A stretch of 64,000 nt of DNA from Magicicada septendecula (taxonomy: Eukaryota; Arthropoda; Insecta; Hemiptera; Cicadidae), in the NCBI GenBank assembly GCA_034769895.1, contig CM068367.1:1317905046-1317969045 (forward strand), given 5' to 3'. Shown piece by piece: positions 1 through 11,757 of this stretch (positions are counted from its first letter, which is position 1; each line of letters begins with the position of its first letter). The notes beneath the pieces were generated by a model. That model had not been told where the DNA came from, made no database searches, and worked only from the letters and a program-made list of their open reading frames with translations. Position numbers and translations under genes: made by a program.

Positions 1-3000
1 AAATATACAAATATGGCTAAAGCAGAATCCTGCTAAATGACTAAAAAAATGTCTAAAACAATTAAAATGATCACAACGAGCATTGAAAACAAAATAATGA
101 AAAGTGAGATATGATGAAATTAACATATGAATAAAGATAAAATTTCTCAATATAGTATATGAGTAGATGATAGTGTATAGTTAAGGTATAGAGGAAGGAA
201 GAATGAGTACTAACGATAAAGTGATCTAAGGACAAACCACAAGGTGGACAATCCCAATTATATTATTATATTGTTATTATTATTAAGTCACAAGTTGACA
301 AAGATTTAAGATTGACTGTTGAAAAGTACAGCAATCTATGTGAACTGAGTAGAGAAGATGTGCCTCTAGTCTCAGAAAAATGAGTAGTAATGGGAGAAAC
401 CAGCTACTATATAAAGTTAGGGAAAAAAAAATTTTGTTGTATGAGGGAATATGCACCAAGGGAAATAAATAAAAACAGATCCAAATAAAATGGAGTGAAT
501 TAAGTAAGAAGAGAAATGAAGAATGGAGAAACAAACAAGGAAGAGAAGGAAAAAAGTTATCTATAACTGATAATTTCATAAAACACTATGCTAGTATTTT
601 ATTAAAATGATCAATTTTAGAGGAGAGGCATTATGTAACGATACAATTAAGCCAAATCTCGTATCAGTGATAAAAAAGATAATTCTTAATATAAAAGCTA
701 CTTCATATGAAATAAAATGTGTAAAAAATGATTAAAATGTAAATACTTTGACATGACGTACAACGACATTACCCAACCCAAGTGATTGAGCCAAAAAACA
801 TAAACATAAAGAAGGGAACCACGTAACATACTTATTAAAATGTGAATATTTTGACATGATTAAGCCGACAACCCAAACATACTTAAGAAAATGTGATTAA
901 CAAAACAATGATGGACACAGAACTAAAGGAGAACCAAACCAAGATGAAGAATGAAGATGAAGATTATTGAAGAAGAAGAAGAAGAGGAAGAATGAAGAGG
1001 AGACAGATAAAACCCAAGGGAAACTAACACACATATATAAAAGGGAGAGATTGTATGTTAAAGATAGAATACGGTCAATAAACCTTAAATAATTATATAT
1101 TGATAAAACCAATGTTATTATTAGCATTAATTTAACATATGTATCCAATTTTTAAGACAATACAATTGTAAAACAATGTAGTGTAGGAAGGGTACACTAA
1201 CCCTGTCAGAAAGGTTAGATTCAACCCAAAACACAACTAGCCTAATATTGTTTATAGTAAAAATAATACTAAAACAAAAATAGTGAGAAATGGCAGGAGT
1301 AGGTATAGGGGTTACCCATTAAATAACACTAATTACAAAACAGTGAACCAAAGTGAAGTGCTTTAGTGAAGTGTTAATGCCCTAAAAATAGTGAAAGTGA
1401 ATGTGAAACATTCAAATTAGAATGCTAAGGAAATAGACACTCTTTAAAACATTGATAAATCACCAATGATTGGAGTGGAATTATAATTAGTTGTATACCT
1501 AGAGGTAATTAAAAATAGTATTTAAAATTAATATAAGGGAAGCATGTGACATATCAGGGAGAAAGCCCAGTACCATAACTTGTGTTAACATGGCATGATA
1601 GGATGGAAGTAAAATTTGTTATTAAAGATTAAAATTATAAAGAATACAACACCCCATGTTGAAAGGGGGATTAACCTTCATAATATTAGAGAAAGTGACA
1701 ATGTTTATCACCCTAGTTTATAAGACAAGAAAGAAATCAATGTTAGTACTAAGAATAATTTATGACTTATAAAGAATAGTTGATTCAATGTTAAAGAACG
1801 AATATGACTGAAAGGGGACTTACAGTCCATAAACCTAACTATTATATTTTAAATGAAAAGCAATGAAAATGATGTTGAATAATAATTAAAACACAAACAA
1901 ATAAGTGAAGCCCATCAGGCTGAATTCAGAATGTAATTTAAAAAGGAAATACACTAGAAAACAATCATGGCTGTTTGTAACTATGAAAACAGTTAACTGC
2001 CAAGAACATTTAAATGCAAATTGTATCAATTTCACAAAAAATCTTACTAATCTAAGAACAGTGAATGGACAATAATTGTATATCAGTTATTTCAACACAG
2101 AAATATTATTGTAATAATTTAATTCAAGAAAGATATGTTATTTATTAAATGTCAACTAATTAGACTATAGTTAAAGTATAACAAAATATGACCTTATGAG
2201 GTATCATTGTAAACTTTGAAAGGAAAGAAAAATAATAGTGATGTCATTTATTACCCCAAAGGAAGTATAAGGGAATAAAATCATTAGGAAAATACTTAAT
2301 AAATTTGAATAAAAATTCAAATATCTCTAACAATGTAAGTAAGGAGTAATTAAACCAGCATTGAATTATTAGTTACTATGACAACGAGTCATTTGAGGCT
2401 TATTTTTCCATTAAAAATAATAGACGCTGAAGAAACGAAGCGTGGGTACGCCACGCAAGAAATTGGACAAACTAAAACTTTAATTTAAACAGTTACAACA
2501 AGTCAAATAGTGAACCAAAATGATCCAATGTGAAGAGACGTCGATCTGTACAGAATTAATGATGACCAGGAACGAAATTAAACAAATTAATTAAAGAAAA
2601 AACCCAAACCAGTTTGAAGAAGATGCTGGAAGCCTACAACCAGCCCAAATTCGAAAAATACACGCCTACCCATGATGACCCTTCAACGTGAGACGAACTG
2701 ATAAGTACCGAATAATTTCTTACTCCTAAAACTCCAAATCACTTAAATTATTTTCAAATGATAAAATTTCTCACTATTTAAAAAATAGTATTTTCTTTCA
2801 AAGGTAAAGGCATAATTTACTTACTTATATTAAAAAACATTTATAAAGATAACCTTATTTGTGAACATAACTACTGTAACAGAAATACGACACTACGGAA
2901 CAAATTGTACAAACACATTATAAATCCTAAGTACATATAAGGTATAATAGTGTACTTTCTTTTCATGTAATCAACGTTTCTGTCTATTTTCATGATCAAA

Positions 3001-3180
3001 AGAACCCCAGATTTTAAAAACATATTAATTTGTTAAGAGTAACTGAATGATAGTGTTTTGAATCAATTTTGCCAACCTGAGGTGTTTTGTGTTTCAAGCT
3101 CTAAGCCGGAGCATAATATTATAAATTGTTTATTATTCAATTGTCATGTTTATTAATAATTAAATGTGTATTAAAAAGCG
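1..3180. other. AT-rich, A-skewed non-coding block
   Basis: No convincing gene was seen. The plus strand is strongly enriched in A over T for roughly the first 2.5 kb, with many short phrases built on GTGAA, AATGT and AAATA. Short open frames on the minus strand are hydrophobic by-products of the skew. A 6 bp hairpin (GCGTGG/CCACGC) lies at 2,440-2,456. The style resembles 39.5-41.7 kb, including a shared phrase AAGTGATTG followed by GCCA near 780 and 39,630. The block may be old, long LTR-type repeat sequence, but that is inference. Confidence 0.4.
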
Positions 3181-3600
3181 CAGTACAGAACATTACTATC
3201 TTGTTATTTCATAGGATTTTTTGTTGTAAATATATGTGTGTTAGCGAAGTTTAAGTCATAGCCAACTAGCGCTTGTCACGAGTGGCCGAGTCGACAACCT
3301 GTGTAGCAGCGGGAATAATTCGAATGCCACAGCCGTCAATGCTAATACCACATATTACGTTAAAAATTAAATGTTTTAGTTGTTTTAACAAAAACAATTT
3401 GGCGCCACCCGGGAATCGTAATCCCTATGAATTAACAGGTAGGTTGTACTGGTGACATTGACAACGCTACGGACTCCAGTAGTGACGTCGATTTATGTAA
3501 CAACCAGTGTGAGGCAAACACACTACAATCACACTAATACACTAAATAAACAAGTGTGAGACATTTTAACAGGTACGACCTCGATATCTACGTTACATTA
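3180..3600 (+). mobile_element. Possible LTR-retroelement leader fossil with primer-binding-site-like motif
   Basis: A more GC- and CpG-rich stretch ends in AACAAAAACA followed by TTTGGCGCC (3,398-3,406). TGGCGCC just after a CA dinucleotide is the usual start of a tRNA primer-binding site next to an LTR end. The same arrangement recurs near 42,187-42,197. No gag or pol frame follows, so this is at most a broken, old remnant. The 5' edge is not defined. Confidence 0.3.
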
Positions 3601-3639
3601 TTTATTCCGGCAGTACAATGATTACACATTTTCCGGAAC

Positions 3640-3979
3640 CAAAGATTACAGAATTTATTGAATTTTCATCTTCCACTGCAGCTTATCCATCCAAAGATCT
3701 TCAATCTCTCGTTCCCTCAGTATAGTCTGACTTTCTTTTATCCAGATGAAAGAAAGGTGGTCTTCCTCTTTCCCTTCTTCCTGGTGGGGTCCATTCCATA
3801 ACTCTCCTTGGCAATCTTACCTGTGCCATTCTTTTCGTGTGTGCATACCATTGTAATTTTCTTGTTTGGGTAAAATCAACAATTGAATTTTTCACATTCA
3901 TTCTGTCCTTAATGACTTCATTTATAATTTTCTTAAGTAGAAAGCGAATAGTAAAGGTATGTAATTTAAACATAAACAC
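3640..3979 (-). mobile_element. LINE ORF2 C-terminal fragment
   Basis: Read on the minus strand, this frame carries the extreme C-terminus of a non-LTR retrotransposon ORF2. Visible signatures are a segment around DRMNVKNSIVDF, then RKLQWYAHTKRM (the family usually has a WYGHV.RM-type motif), then LPRRVMEWTPPGRRERGRP. This Arg/Gly/Pro-rich tail is typical of arthropod LINEs related to the copies at 14.2, 15.8 and 17.7 kb. No reverse transcriptase core is present, so it is a 5'-truncated dead copy. The edges are approximate. Confidence 0.6.
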
Positions 3980-4710
3980 TCAATCCCCTAATAAAAGTAG
4001 TAAATAAGAGTAATTCCAGACATCTTACATAAAGAAGTTACTGAAAAATTAATAAATATTAAAGGAAGGGAGTAAACAGTACCAACACAATGCAATTAAA
4101 TGTAGGAATTTCAAGTGCAGAAGTACTAAAGAGTTTGTTAATATCAGGTGTTTGTTCTGTTTCACTTTTGTTTTTGTAACATTATTTAATTGCCACGATC
4201 ATTTTATATTTTTCTTGTTTTCATATTGTAAAAAAATTTCCCGCCCTCAGCTTTACTACTGGGGAGGCCGCTTCGCACAAGGGGGCGAAACGTGTACTGC
4301 TATCAACACCAATAACAAAACGGGTTGTGTGCTTAAAAACCGTGTTGTTATTGATCATTCCATAACACGCTTTACAGAAAAAACGTTTTTTAAGCCTAAT
4401 TTTCAGTTTGCACGCGCTGGTTCGGACGAGAGCACCTACAATTTCAGTTTTCAGTCGGTGGATTAGTGAAAGCAAATTTGTGCTTCAGATGACACGGGAC
4501 GACACGATGATCCCGCCAACACGTTGGAATCAAATATTATGTCCACAAATCCATTAATCCACGTCATTTGTCAAACAAAGTTGAATGCCCCTCGTTTTTT
4601 TACCACCCCTACACCATTCATAAAAGTTTTACATTATACAATTGAGAGAACACTCGTAACACGTCACGCTGTAGGCCTACCGTTAGCTCGGAAACGTATA
4701 CATGGTGTTT
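3980..4710. other. Unassigned stretch with a hammerhead-like remnant
   Basis: The region around 4,256-4,295 reads CTGGGGA, a GC-rich stretch, then GGGGGCGAAACGTG. That is the order of a decayed hammerhead core (CUGAUGA, stem II, GAAAC) of the kind seen in the PLEs of this window. The first core box is mutated and stem II is weak, so this is only a possible PLE tail. Overlapping open frames on both strands (about 4.15-4.48 kb) match nothing I recognise. Confidence 0.25.
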
Positions 4711-7700
4711 TTTATTGAAAATATCCAAATTAATGTTATTATTCATACTTTAAAAACATTAACGTTAAACATGTCTAATGGTAAATGCGATTTAACTCAT
4801 CTATATAATATATAAAACTCAAAGACTGGGGATTTGTGAATACTATAATACGAAATCTTTTAATAAATCTTATTACTTTTTACAAGCCACTCGTTGCTGG
4901 CGTCGTCTTTAATACAAAACTCGTTACGTATCTCTTTTAAATTTACTTGTCACACGTTGCTTGCGTCTGAATTTAATTTAACACTGTTTCGTTAAATAAT
5001 TTTTTAATTAATAATTAATTATTTAATTGGTTCGGTTTAAATACGATATGTTGTTTAAACAATTGTTGTTTATTTATATTTGATTAATTAATGTTTGTAA
5101 TCCCCGTTAGTTGAATGTAAACAGCTTTGGAGACCTCTTGAAGTTCGTTCGCACTTCCGTTGAATTATATCGTCGGTGTATGTTAATGTGTAGTTTTGAC
5201 AAAGTTATTTATATAATTCAAACGTTCACGTACCTTTAGTGTCGTACTAGAAGTTCAGATGGTCTCAGTTTGATTGTAAACTGTTAAGTTTTCATAAAAC
5301 AGTATGACAGCACTGTTTGTGTTTAAGGGAGCACATTAGAATTTTACCTGGGCGCAATTATGGAATTTCTTGAGAAATATTCCATAAAAGAATTTAATTG
5401 AATAATAAAATAATTAATTTTGACTGAATTTAAATTATTTTGTTGATTGTGTGATTAAAATAATATCAGGAATTAATTTCCTTCTTAACTATTTATTTGA
5501 TTCTAACTGTTGGCGGTTCACTGGTCTGAATAGTAGCCAACTTAACTGGTTGCTTGCTTTGAATCCGAAACTAATTAACTGGTAAAAAAGGATTAATCAC
5601 TTGTTTAAATAATTGCTGACAATGTTTGTTAGTTCACAATTCATTTGTTTATTACTCACTATTTACTTGTTTCAAATAAATACATTCAAATTAATACTGC
5701 TAACGGATTACAAATCATCCGGCTTTCAAACTTTTTAACTCAGTTGGTTTGCAATGACAACTCTAACAATAATCGATTGTTTGTTTACAAATATTTGATA
5801 CCTCAAGAGTGACTTCTTTTAAGTTACAGGATAAAACACCAATGCCTTGCGATACAATGCTATTACAAGAATTTAAATTAATAGGTTAGACACCTTTAAT
5901 CATTGAATTCAGTTGACGAAAAGTTCGTTTAACCTTGACAAATTTGAGGTTAGTTACGGTAATGCTAATACATGAATTCTTATGTTCGGAATATTATGAT
6001 TCCTCTAAATAAAATAAAAACGGTGCTTAGTATTTATGATATTATTGTTTTTTGCGTTAGTATACAGGTGTATTATGTGTTATTCTGCTAACAACTTATT
6101 CATAAACAATGTAAATATATGCACAGTACTCCCTGAATTATAATCTCATGGATTATTTATTAACACACTTCACGATCTGGTACGCTGATCGTGATTTCAC
6201 TGCACTGTTTACGCGTATGAACGAATATATTTTCTTGAATAGTAAATTACTTGGTTAGGTATTGCACCTAACCTCGTTCTTTTAAATCGCACTTCTGGTA
6301 AAGATATCACTACTGGTTTCCATGCACTTTACTATATTTAAACTTCTTCCTTCTTGTTGACTATAAAATTTTGATGATAATTTTGGTCTGGATTCGTAAT
6401 TGCTGGTTGAGTGGAAATCGACAAAATGTGTTTTGTTTACACGTGCATTCGTATATATACTTTTCTTAGATCGCCGCTAGGCTGTCTAAGCCTAGTTTCT
6501 TAACTGCTTTCTAAGGTAGTTCCTGATTGGTTGAAAATGATGTCATGATGGCGTAATTTTATTTATAGCCATTACATAATTGTATTGGAAGCATCAGTGT
6601 CGTTGTGGATATTATTTCTTGTATTTATTCAAAATTCACAAAATTTATGATGCTAACGTTTATATCTCAGTTATTTTAAGTACAAATTAGGTTCTACTAT
6701 TAGCATTGTATAGCTTGTTTCTTTCTCTTTATTTTGACATGACTTGATGCCAGTTTGATTATAGTTTTCATTAACAATTTCTATTTTAATAATAGTCTAA
6801 TCTAAATAATGCATTGTTTACAGGCGTCGTCTGCTAAACGTTGCAGATCCGACTTTTAACTTTTTTCTTAATATTTATTTAACTATCCTTAATTTTTATT
6901 CTGAACATAATTATTTGATTGAATGAACACATTATTATTTATAAATGCTGTATCCATCTGAACAATATTAATTATTAGTACATATTTGTTGATTATTGAT
7001 TATAAACTTCCTTATTTGACTATTCTTATTTCAACATTTTTTCTTATTTCCTATACTCATAACATTACTCATGGAGTGGTGATTTACACCTTTATTGTTA
7101 TTAATTTTATTATATCTCCCTATGTTTTGTAGGGTCTCTACATGATTCTTATTTTCATGATTTATTTGTGTCATCATTGGTTTGTTATTATTTCATTACA
7201 AGGTTTTGTTCCTTGACTAATAGTACTTCTCTTTACATATTTTATCTTCTTATAACATTATCTAGATACATTTAGTGGTTACATTGAGTGGTTCCATTAA
7301 CTCATTTCATTATTATGACTTATACAATTGGTTCTCTTATTATTTTCCATAGTTCATGGTTAACAATAGTATCTTTATTTATATTGTCCTTCACATCAGT
7401 ACTTTGACATTATTCAGCTAATGTACTGTTTCTAATAATAATACATGTTACAAAAAATATCATTCTTGTCATCTTTTATCTTATTTATTTTATTTGACTT
7501 GGTTCATTAAAGGTTTTACTAAGCTCACTTAACAGTCTATTTGGGAAACTTGTCTTGTCAATTCGTCTCTGTCAATTTGTCTGTTTATGTTGTAGTGTCA
7601 TATTATGCAGATAGTGGATTTACAACTGTTCACTTGAAGGTCTTATCTCCTTTCATTCTTTAATGGTTTATTATTTTAACTATTACATTCTTCCTTGTTA

Positions 7701-7735
7701 CCTATACTTGGTTCTTACTTATATTTATTTTAGTA
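4711..7735. other. AT-rich, T-skewed non-coding block
   Basis: This is long AT-rich sequence in which T exceeds A on the plus strand, the opposite of 1-2.5 kb. No gene was recognised. An inverted CCAAT-type motif (GATTGGTTGA) lies near 6,520, and similar motifs occur near 44,140, 48,770 and 51,755 in other T-rich blocks. The block could be an old inverted relative of the A-rich blocks, but I cannot align it by eye. Confidence 0.35.
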
Positions 7736-7737
7736 TT

Positions 7738-7774
7738 GTGCCGTGGTTATATCGAAAAGTAAACACCACGGTCA
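7738..7774. repeat. Inverted repeat hairpin
   Basis: CCGTGGT at 7,741-7,747 pairs perfectly with ACCACGG at 7,765-7,771, with a 17 nt loop. The stem can be extended outward by GTG/CAC with one mismatch. It marks the boundary between the T-rich block and the CpG-rich segment. Function is unknown. Confidence 0.6.
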
Positions 7775-7775
7775 C

Positions 7776-8058
7776 TTAAATTTATTTTCCGTGCGTGCGG
7801 CGCGCTATCGCGGTTTGTTCGATGCCCGTGTTGATATTGAAATCAAGTTTGTCCACTGCTACCGTGAGTGGTGACGTTATTGGGAAGGCGGTGGTTTTCG
7901 CTTATTAACGAAATTTAGTCAGCTGCGTCGGTGTTTCTATAAGTTAACGTCGCGACGTGCGTCGTTCTCTTTTCTCGTTCAACCTCGGGGGCGGCTGGAT
8001 TGTGATGGCGTAATTCTGTACTTCACTATGCTTAGATAATCTTCATAAAGACCTTCAG
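7776..8058 (+). promoter_or_regulatory. CpG-rich island, candidate promoter and 5' non-coding exon
   Basis: This is an unusually CpG-dense segment for this window (about ten CpG in the first 45 bases). It ends at ACCTTCAG followed by GTGAGCC, a strong splice-donor match (junction 8,058/8,059). ATG codons inside it run quickly into stops, so as an exon it would be untranslated. The next acceptor-like site, GTGTGACTCAG, is at 8,122. A host promoter plus first exon is the simplest reading. An LTR promoter region is the alternative. Confidence 0.35.
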
Positions 8059-8129
8059 GTGAGCCAGTGTTGCGAGATATATGTAATATTAATTTAATTG
8101 GGGATTTGTGTGTGTGACTCAGGCGGTCC

Positions 8130-8204
8130 ATGTTTGTGCTGGTAATTATGGGAGCAAGTGGTAAAAAATTATCTTATTCTGAAGATAAAGAAATAATGTT
8201 GTAG
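8130..8204 (+). CDS. Candidate small coding exon, unrecognised
   Basis: After an acceptor-like site (GACTCAG, ending 8,122), an ATG opens a 24-codon frame with a second in-frame ATG at 8,148. From there it reads MGASGKKLSYSEDKEIML and then a stop. The composition, with a GKKLSYSEDKE segment, looks coding rather than random. There is no other evidence. It lies just downstream of the CpG-rich island and just upstream of a PLE remnant, so it may be a broken host exon. Confidence 0.2.
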   Translation: MFVLVIMGASGKKLSYSEDKEIML

Positions 8205-8232
8205 TCCATTCAGAATTTAAAACACTTAAGTA

Positions 8233-8430
8233 TTAGAGCAGATATGAATTTATAATGGTGGTTCTATGAAGTCTGATGATTTTTGAAGTATTTATAAATG
8301 TTTTAGCAGAGACCACGTGCTCATCAGTCAATCTTTTTGTGAACCTAAACATGCAAGGTAACCCAGAAAATTGTTTAAGCATAATATGTGTGATTCCTGT
8401 ATAACATGGGGGAAATTTAGAACTCAAATT
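8233..8430 (-). mobile_element. Decayed PLE 3' tail with hammerhead-like core
   Basis: On the minus strand CTGATGAG (CTGATGA at 8,321-8,327) is followed by CACGTGGTCTCTGC and TAAAAC. This matches the order CUGAUGA, stem II, GAAAC found in PLE hammerhead motifs, with the second box mutated. No protein motif of the element remains nearby. The call rests on this motif order only. Confidence 0.35.
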
Positions 8431-8544
8431 AAATTCCCGAAGGGTGATTTTGACTGGAGTTACTGATCCGCTGTTGCTGTATTGAAGTTAAAGTAACGTG
8501 TGTGATCTGAGTACTTGGACGAAGGAATGTTGGGGTGGTGTGCG

Positions 8545-8573
<29 letters not shown>
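8545..8573. repeat. (TA)n microsatellite
   Basis: This is a pure TA dinucleotide run of about 29 bases. Confidence 0.95.
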
Positions 8574-8577
<4 letters not shown>

Positions 8578-9422
8578 GAATCGAGTATACAGTAAACATT
8601 TTCACAGGTTTCTCCGCCCAGTCGAGGGGAGGGAGGTCCAGGTCATGGGCACGCTTCATCTACGCCCATCCGCAGAGCCTGCGTAAGAAAACCCCAACGC
8701 CGTCACGCCATCCGGCCTCGTCTTTCACACACCACGAAAATGCAGGAACGTCTGTAGTGCCCGCCGAAAGATCAGGTGGGAAAATTCCATTATGTAACTG
8801 AAATCACACTCGAAGTGCTCAGCAGATTGTCGAGCAACACACACGCTAAAATCTATACCTCAATATTAAACTCATGTTTAACATTACTGAACATGTTTAG
8901 TGAAAACATGATGAAGTGTGGATATTACTGACTGGGTTATAAGTAGCTTATAAGCATTTGTGCTTTGATTTGTATAGAGTCATGGGTTACCTTTCAATTA
9001 TTTAAATATTTCATTCTATTCCTGTGAAAAGACAAAACAGTTTAAAACTCTTTTTAACAATGTTCAGAGCTTAAGAAAATGTAATACTCGCAGAGTGCTT
9101 GCATCTGCCTGCCATATGACCTGTGATCCTGCACGTTTTTATTTGTTCTCTGATTTGCTAAATTTAAAATTTTCTTTATTTGGTTATTTTGCTGGTTCAG
9201 TTTATTTATTCAAAATGTATTTTATTCCGTAATTCCTATACTTATTTAACTTAACACTTTATGTTAATTTAGTTAACTTAACACTTAACTTAATATGCGA
9301 TACTTAAAATTTATTTCAACTACTAGTTTACTTTAATTGGCTTCATTAACTGTTTAGTTTAAATTAATTACCTTTTTTTAATTAACAACTTAAACCTCGG
9401 TTACTGTGATCACGGTTTTCAG

Positions 9423-9868
9423 TTGATGTGATTAATCCTAGTGATGGGGAACAGGTAGATGTAAGTACTGCTACACACTTGAGTTATGTTTCTTTGAATT
9501 TAATTATTAATAATTATTCTTCTAATTATCGATTATTATTGTATTATTTAATTATCATGGATTGTTTGCTCCAGACATTTATACTTATTATGTGTTCATA
9601 AATAGTTTCTGCATTACTCATGCAATATAAACTGTTATAAAATAGAGGAAGTAAAAGTCAGAATTATAATACTAATAAATTCAGTAGGTTGGCATGCCAT
9701 TGTTATATTTGTAGAAAATACTTTAACATATTTCATGTAATTACTCCACCAAGTGACTGCAAATACTGTGACACATTTTGTGAATTAAACCATTATGTGA
9801 AATTTAAAGAAAGAGCTGAATGGAACTCTATTATCAAGAAACTTAAAGAAAAAAAGGAAAGATTGTAA
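9423..9868 (+). CDS. Candidate host gene 3' exons, Cys-rich C-terminus
   Basis: Two exon-like pieces are visible. The first, 9,423-9,460, is bounded by CGGTTTTCAG and GAT/GTAAGT and reads DVINPSDGEQVD. The second is an open frame from 9,641 to a stop at 9,866-9,868. Its likely exon start is 9,662, which keeps phase, although that acceptor is purine-rich and poor; 9,685 is an alternative. It has a Cys cluster (CHCYIC, then SDCKYCDTFC and NH) followed by a charged Lys/Glu-rich tail. A canonical AATAAA lies at 9,891-9,896, 23 bases after the stop. The Cys spacing suggests a zinc-binding fold, but no family is recognised. The CpG-rich segment at 7.8-8.06 kb could be the 5' end of the same transcription unit. 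A fragment of a transposon gene is the alternative. Confidence 0.3.
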
Positions 9869-9947
9869 ACTATTGTTAAAAAAAAACTTAAATAAATCTT
9901 GTCACTGTTATTGTTGATCAGCTGTTTTCTTGCAAGACATGTCACTA

Positions 9948-10020
9948 TGGCTTAGCACGTTGTATTTCCAATCTAGGCCACTTGCCTACTCCTAAATATT
10001 AAGTTACGCCTCCCCCAGAG
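9948..10020 (+). mobile_element. LTR 3'-end-like fragment (diverged)
   Basis: The order TAGCAC, CTAGGCC, CCTACTCCTAAATAT and a C-rich run parallels the 3' part of the LTRs at 19.74-19.84 and 22.17-22.24 kb (CAGCAC, CTAGGCC, CCTAGTCCTAAATAT, CTCCTT). It is followed by an A9/T17 tract. It looks like an old, diverged relative of that LTR family. Boundaries are uncertain. Confidence 0.3.
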
Positions 10021-10132
10021 AAAAAAAAATTTTTTTTTTTTTTTTTTGGTGATTAGAAAAGGTGGGTGAAAAAATATTCTGGGTACAAGGAGGCGTTTCA
10101 GTATCATTCACTCTTCTGTTGTTTTTATTATT

Positions 10133-10201
10133 ATGGAACGTTTTGTGACGTTACAATACAAATCCACACCGTTACACGGATTGCCACCACATTTTGCACA
10201 G
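10133..10201 (+). CDS. Candidate first coding exon, unrecognised
   Basis: An ATG opens 23 codons that end exactly at CAG/GTAACC, a good donor, in phase 0. The peptide begins MERFVTLQYKSTPLHG and continues LPPHFAQ, which has protein-like composition. No downstream exon was identified and no family is recognised. The adjacent upstream sequence is LTR-like, so the exon could belong to a transposon. Confidence 0.25.
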
Positions 10202-10754
10202 GTAACCTTTTGATACAAGGCAAAAAGTACTGTATAACTTAGAATTTGAGATTTTGCCCCGTTGCACGATTTAGGCCCTTTTAATTATGCCTTTTCGTTG
10301 ACGCGTATGAAGATGTCAACATCACCATGGAGACCAGAATTAATTACCAGAGTAACAAGTAAATAAACAAATGCTACTTAGCGGCATCAAAACTGTACCT
10401 CTATCCGTTCTTGCAGTACATTTTCGATGTTTTTAATATGCGATTGTATCGATATATTACGATGTGGAAAGGAAGAATTGTACTAATTGTAAATTGTCCT
10501 ATTTCTTAATGCAAAGCGAAAATACGTGTTGTTTTCATTTGTGAGGTTAGGTGACAGCGGTTTTTGGTTTCAAGTTTACTGCTGAAATAAATATAGTCCT
10601 CAAGCCATAGTTGACGAAAACATAACGTTTAGTGTGTATATGCAATGCTTATATCACAGTAACACTTAAAATAAATAACCTAACGTTTTTGAGTTAACGG
10701 GTACTTGTTGCTTATAAAAACAAAAGACTGACTAAAACAAAACGCGTTACGTAT

Positions 10755-11259
10755 TGCTACGACGGTCTACTGATCGTCGTATGGTACAGTGGAAAACAAA
10801 ATACATGACACTAATTACGTCACCAATCACCAGCTTTAATTATCACAATTAACCAGTTTGTAATTAACAAGACAGTCTCTTACAACAAATCAAATAAAAA
10901 TTGTTTACACGCAATAAACATTTCTACTAACATAAAACACAATTGTATTACAATCGTCCCACACAACACATAACATTTCGCTACAATACTACAAACCGCA
11001 CTCCAATAATTCGCAACTCAAAATGAAACTGAACGTCGTTGAGTACTTGTGTTTATACCCCGCCGAAATACCAGAATTTCCATACTGCGAATTAACAATA
11101 AAGGAAAACATTAGAGCGTAATTCATTGCGGCCTTGACATAGTTCGCGCGGTTTCTGGCACAGTATAATGGGTCGAGAATCACGTACGCCACACACATTG
11201 CAGCCGGATTCCTCTGGAACATTCGATAAACACGTAGACTGTTTTGTAATGTCGTAACA
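10755..11259 (+). mobile_element. Solo LTR, Gypsy-type family A
   Basis: About 505 bp starting TGCTACGACGG and ending GTCGTAACA, flanked by a perfect 4 bp target duplication GTAT (10,751-10,754 and 11,260-11,263). The same family recurs at 32,945-33,494, 56,554-57,072 and, inverted, near 52,550. TG...CA ends, short terminal inversion, 4 bp duplication and absence of internal coding sequence fit a solo LTR left by recombination. It is a fossil; moderate divergence between copies suggests an older family. Confidence 0.75.
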
Positions 11260-11430
11260 GTATTTTGTTCTCTATGAATAAAAGCAATTTACTTCATACT
11301 TGATGTGTTACATATAGTTGCTGACGAACGGTCTCTGATGAGTTCGTCTGTTGTGACATCAAACTGGAAAGCGAAACGGTTTTCTAAGAAGAATGAAAAA
11401 CTTATTTGAAATGAAAGAAAATATGACTAT

Positions 11431-11757
11431 TTAATATTTACCATTAATTTCTTTTATTCCACTGTCATTCTCCAAGTCGCTTCTTATCGTAGACTTTTGG
11501 TACGTTACTGTATTCCAAGCAATTGTTGGCCCTATCGTCGTAACCTTTTTTTTGATCGTCTTCTTGACCAAACACTTCACAGAGGTTTTACGATTACTAA
11601 AGGGTTCTGTTGGGATAGTGAGAAGGTGTGATACTAGGTCAAGGGTCACCAAATGGCGGACCGCGGTAAAATGTTTGTTTATTTGTTTTTTGTCATTAAA
11701 AATTTCACAAAAATTAATAATTTCAATGTTACACTTTGCAGAAAGTCGTTCATTAAG
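11431..11757 (-). CDS. Candidate exon, unrecognised protein
   Basis: The minus strand holds a 108-codon open frame with no initiating Met. It includes CNIEIINFCEIFNDKKQINK, HFTAVRHLVTLDLVSHLL and a Lys-rich segment ending VTTIGPTIAW. Amino-acid use is balanced and protein-like, unlike the low-complexity frames elsewhere in the window. The frame ends at AATG/GTAAAT, a plausible donor (exon end 11,442), and CTTTCTGCAAAG (exon start about 11,743) is a possible acceptor. I read it as an internal exon of a host or transposon gene on the minus strand. No family is recognised. Confidence 0.35.
   Translation of the reverse strand, partial: LNERLSAKCNIEIINFCEIFNDKKQINKHFTAVRHLVTLDLVSHLLTIPTEPFSNRKTSVKCLVKKTIKKKVTTIGPTIAWNTVTYQKSTIRSDLENDSGIKEINGKY

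Noticed and set aside
3278-3335. tRNA-like A and B boxes (GAGTGGCCGAGTCGAC and ATTCGAATGCC)
   Set aside because: Spacing and arms do not give a cloverleaf, and the segment sits in LTR-leader-like sequence. Chance resemblance is more likely.
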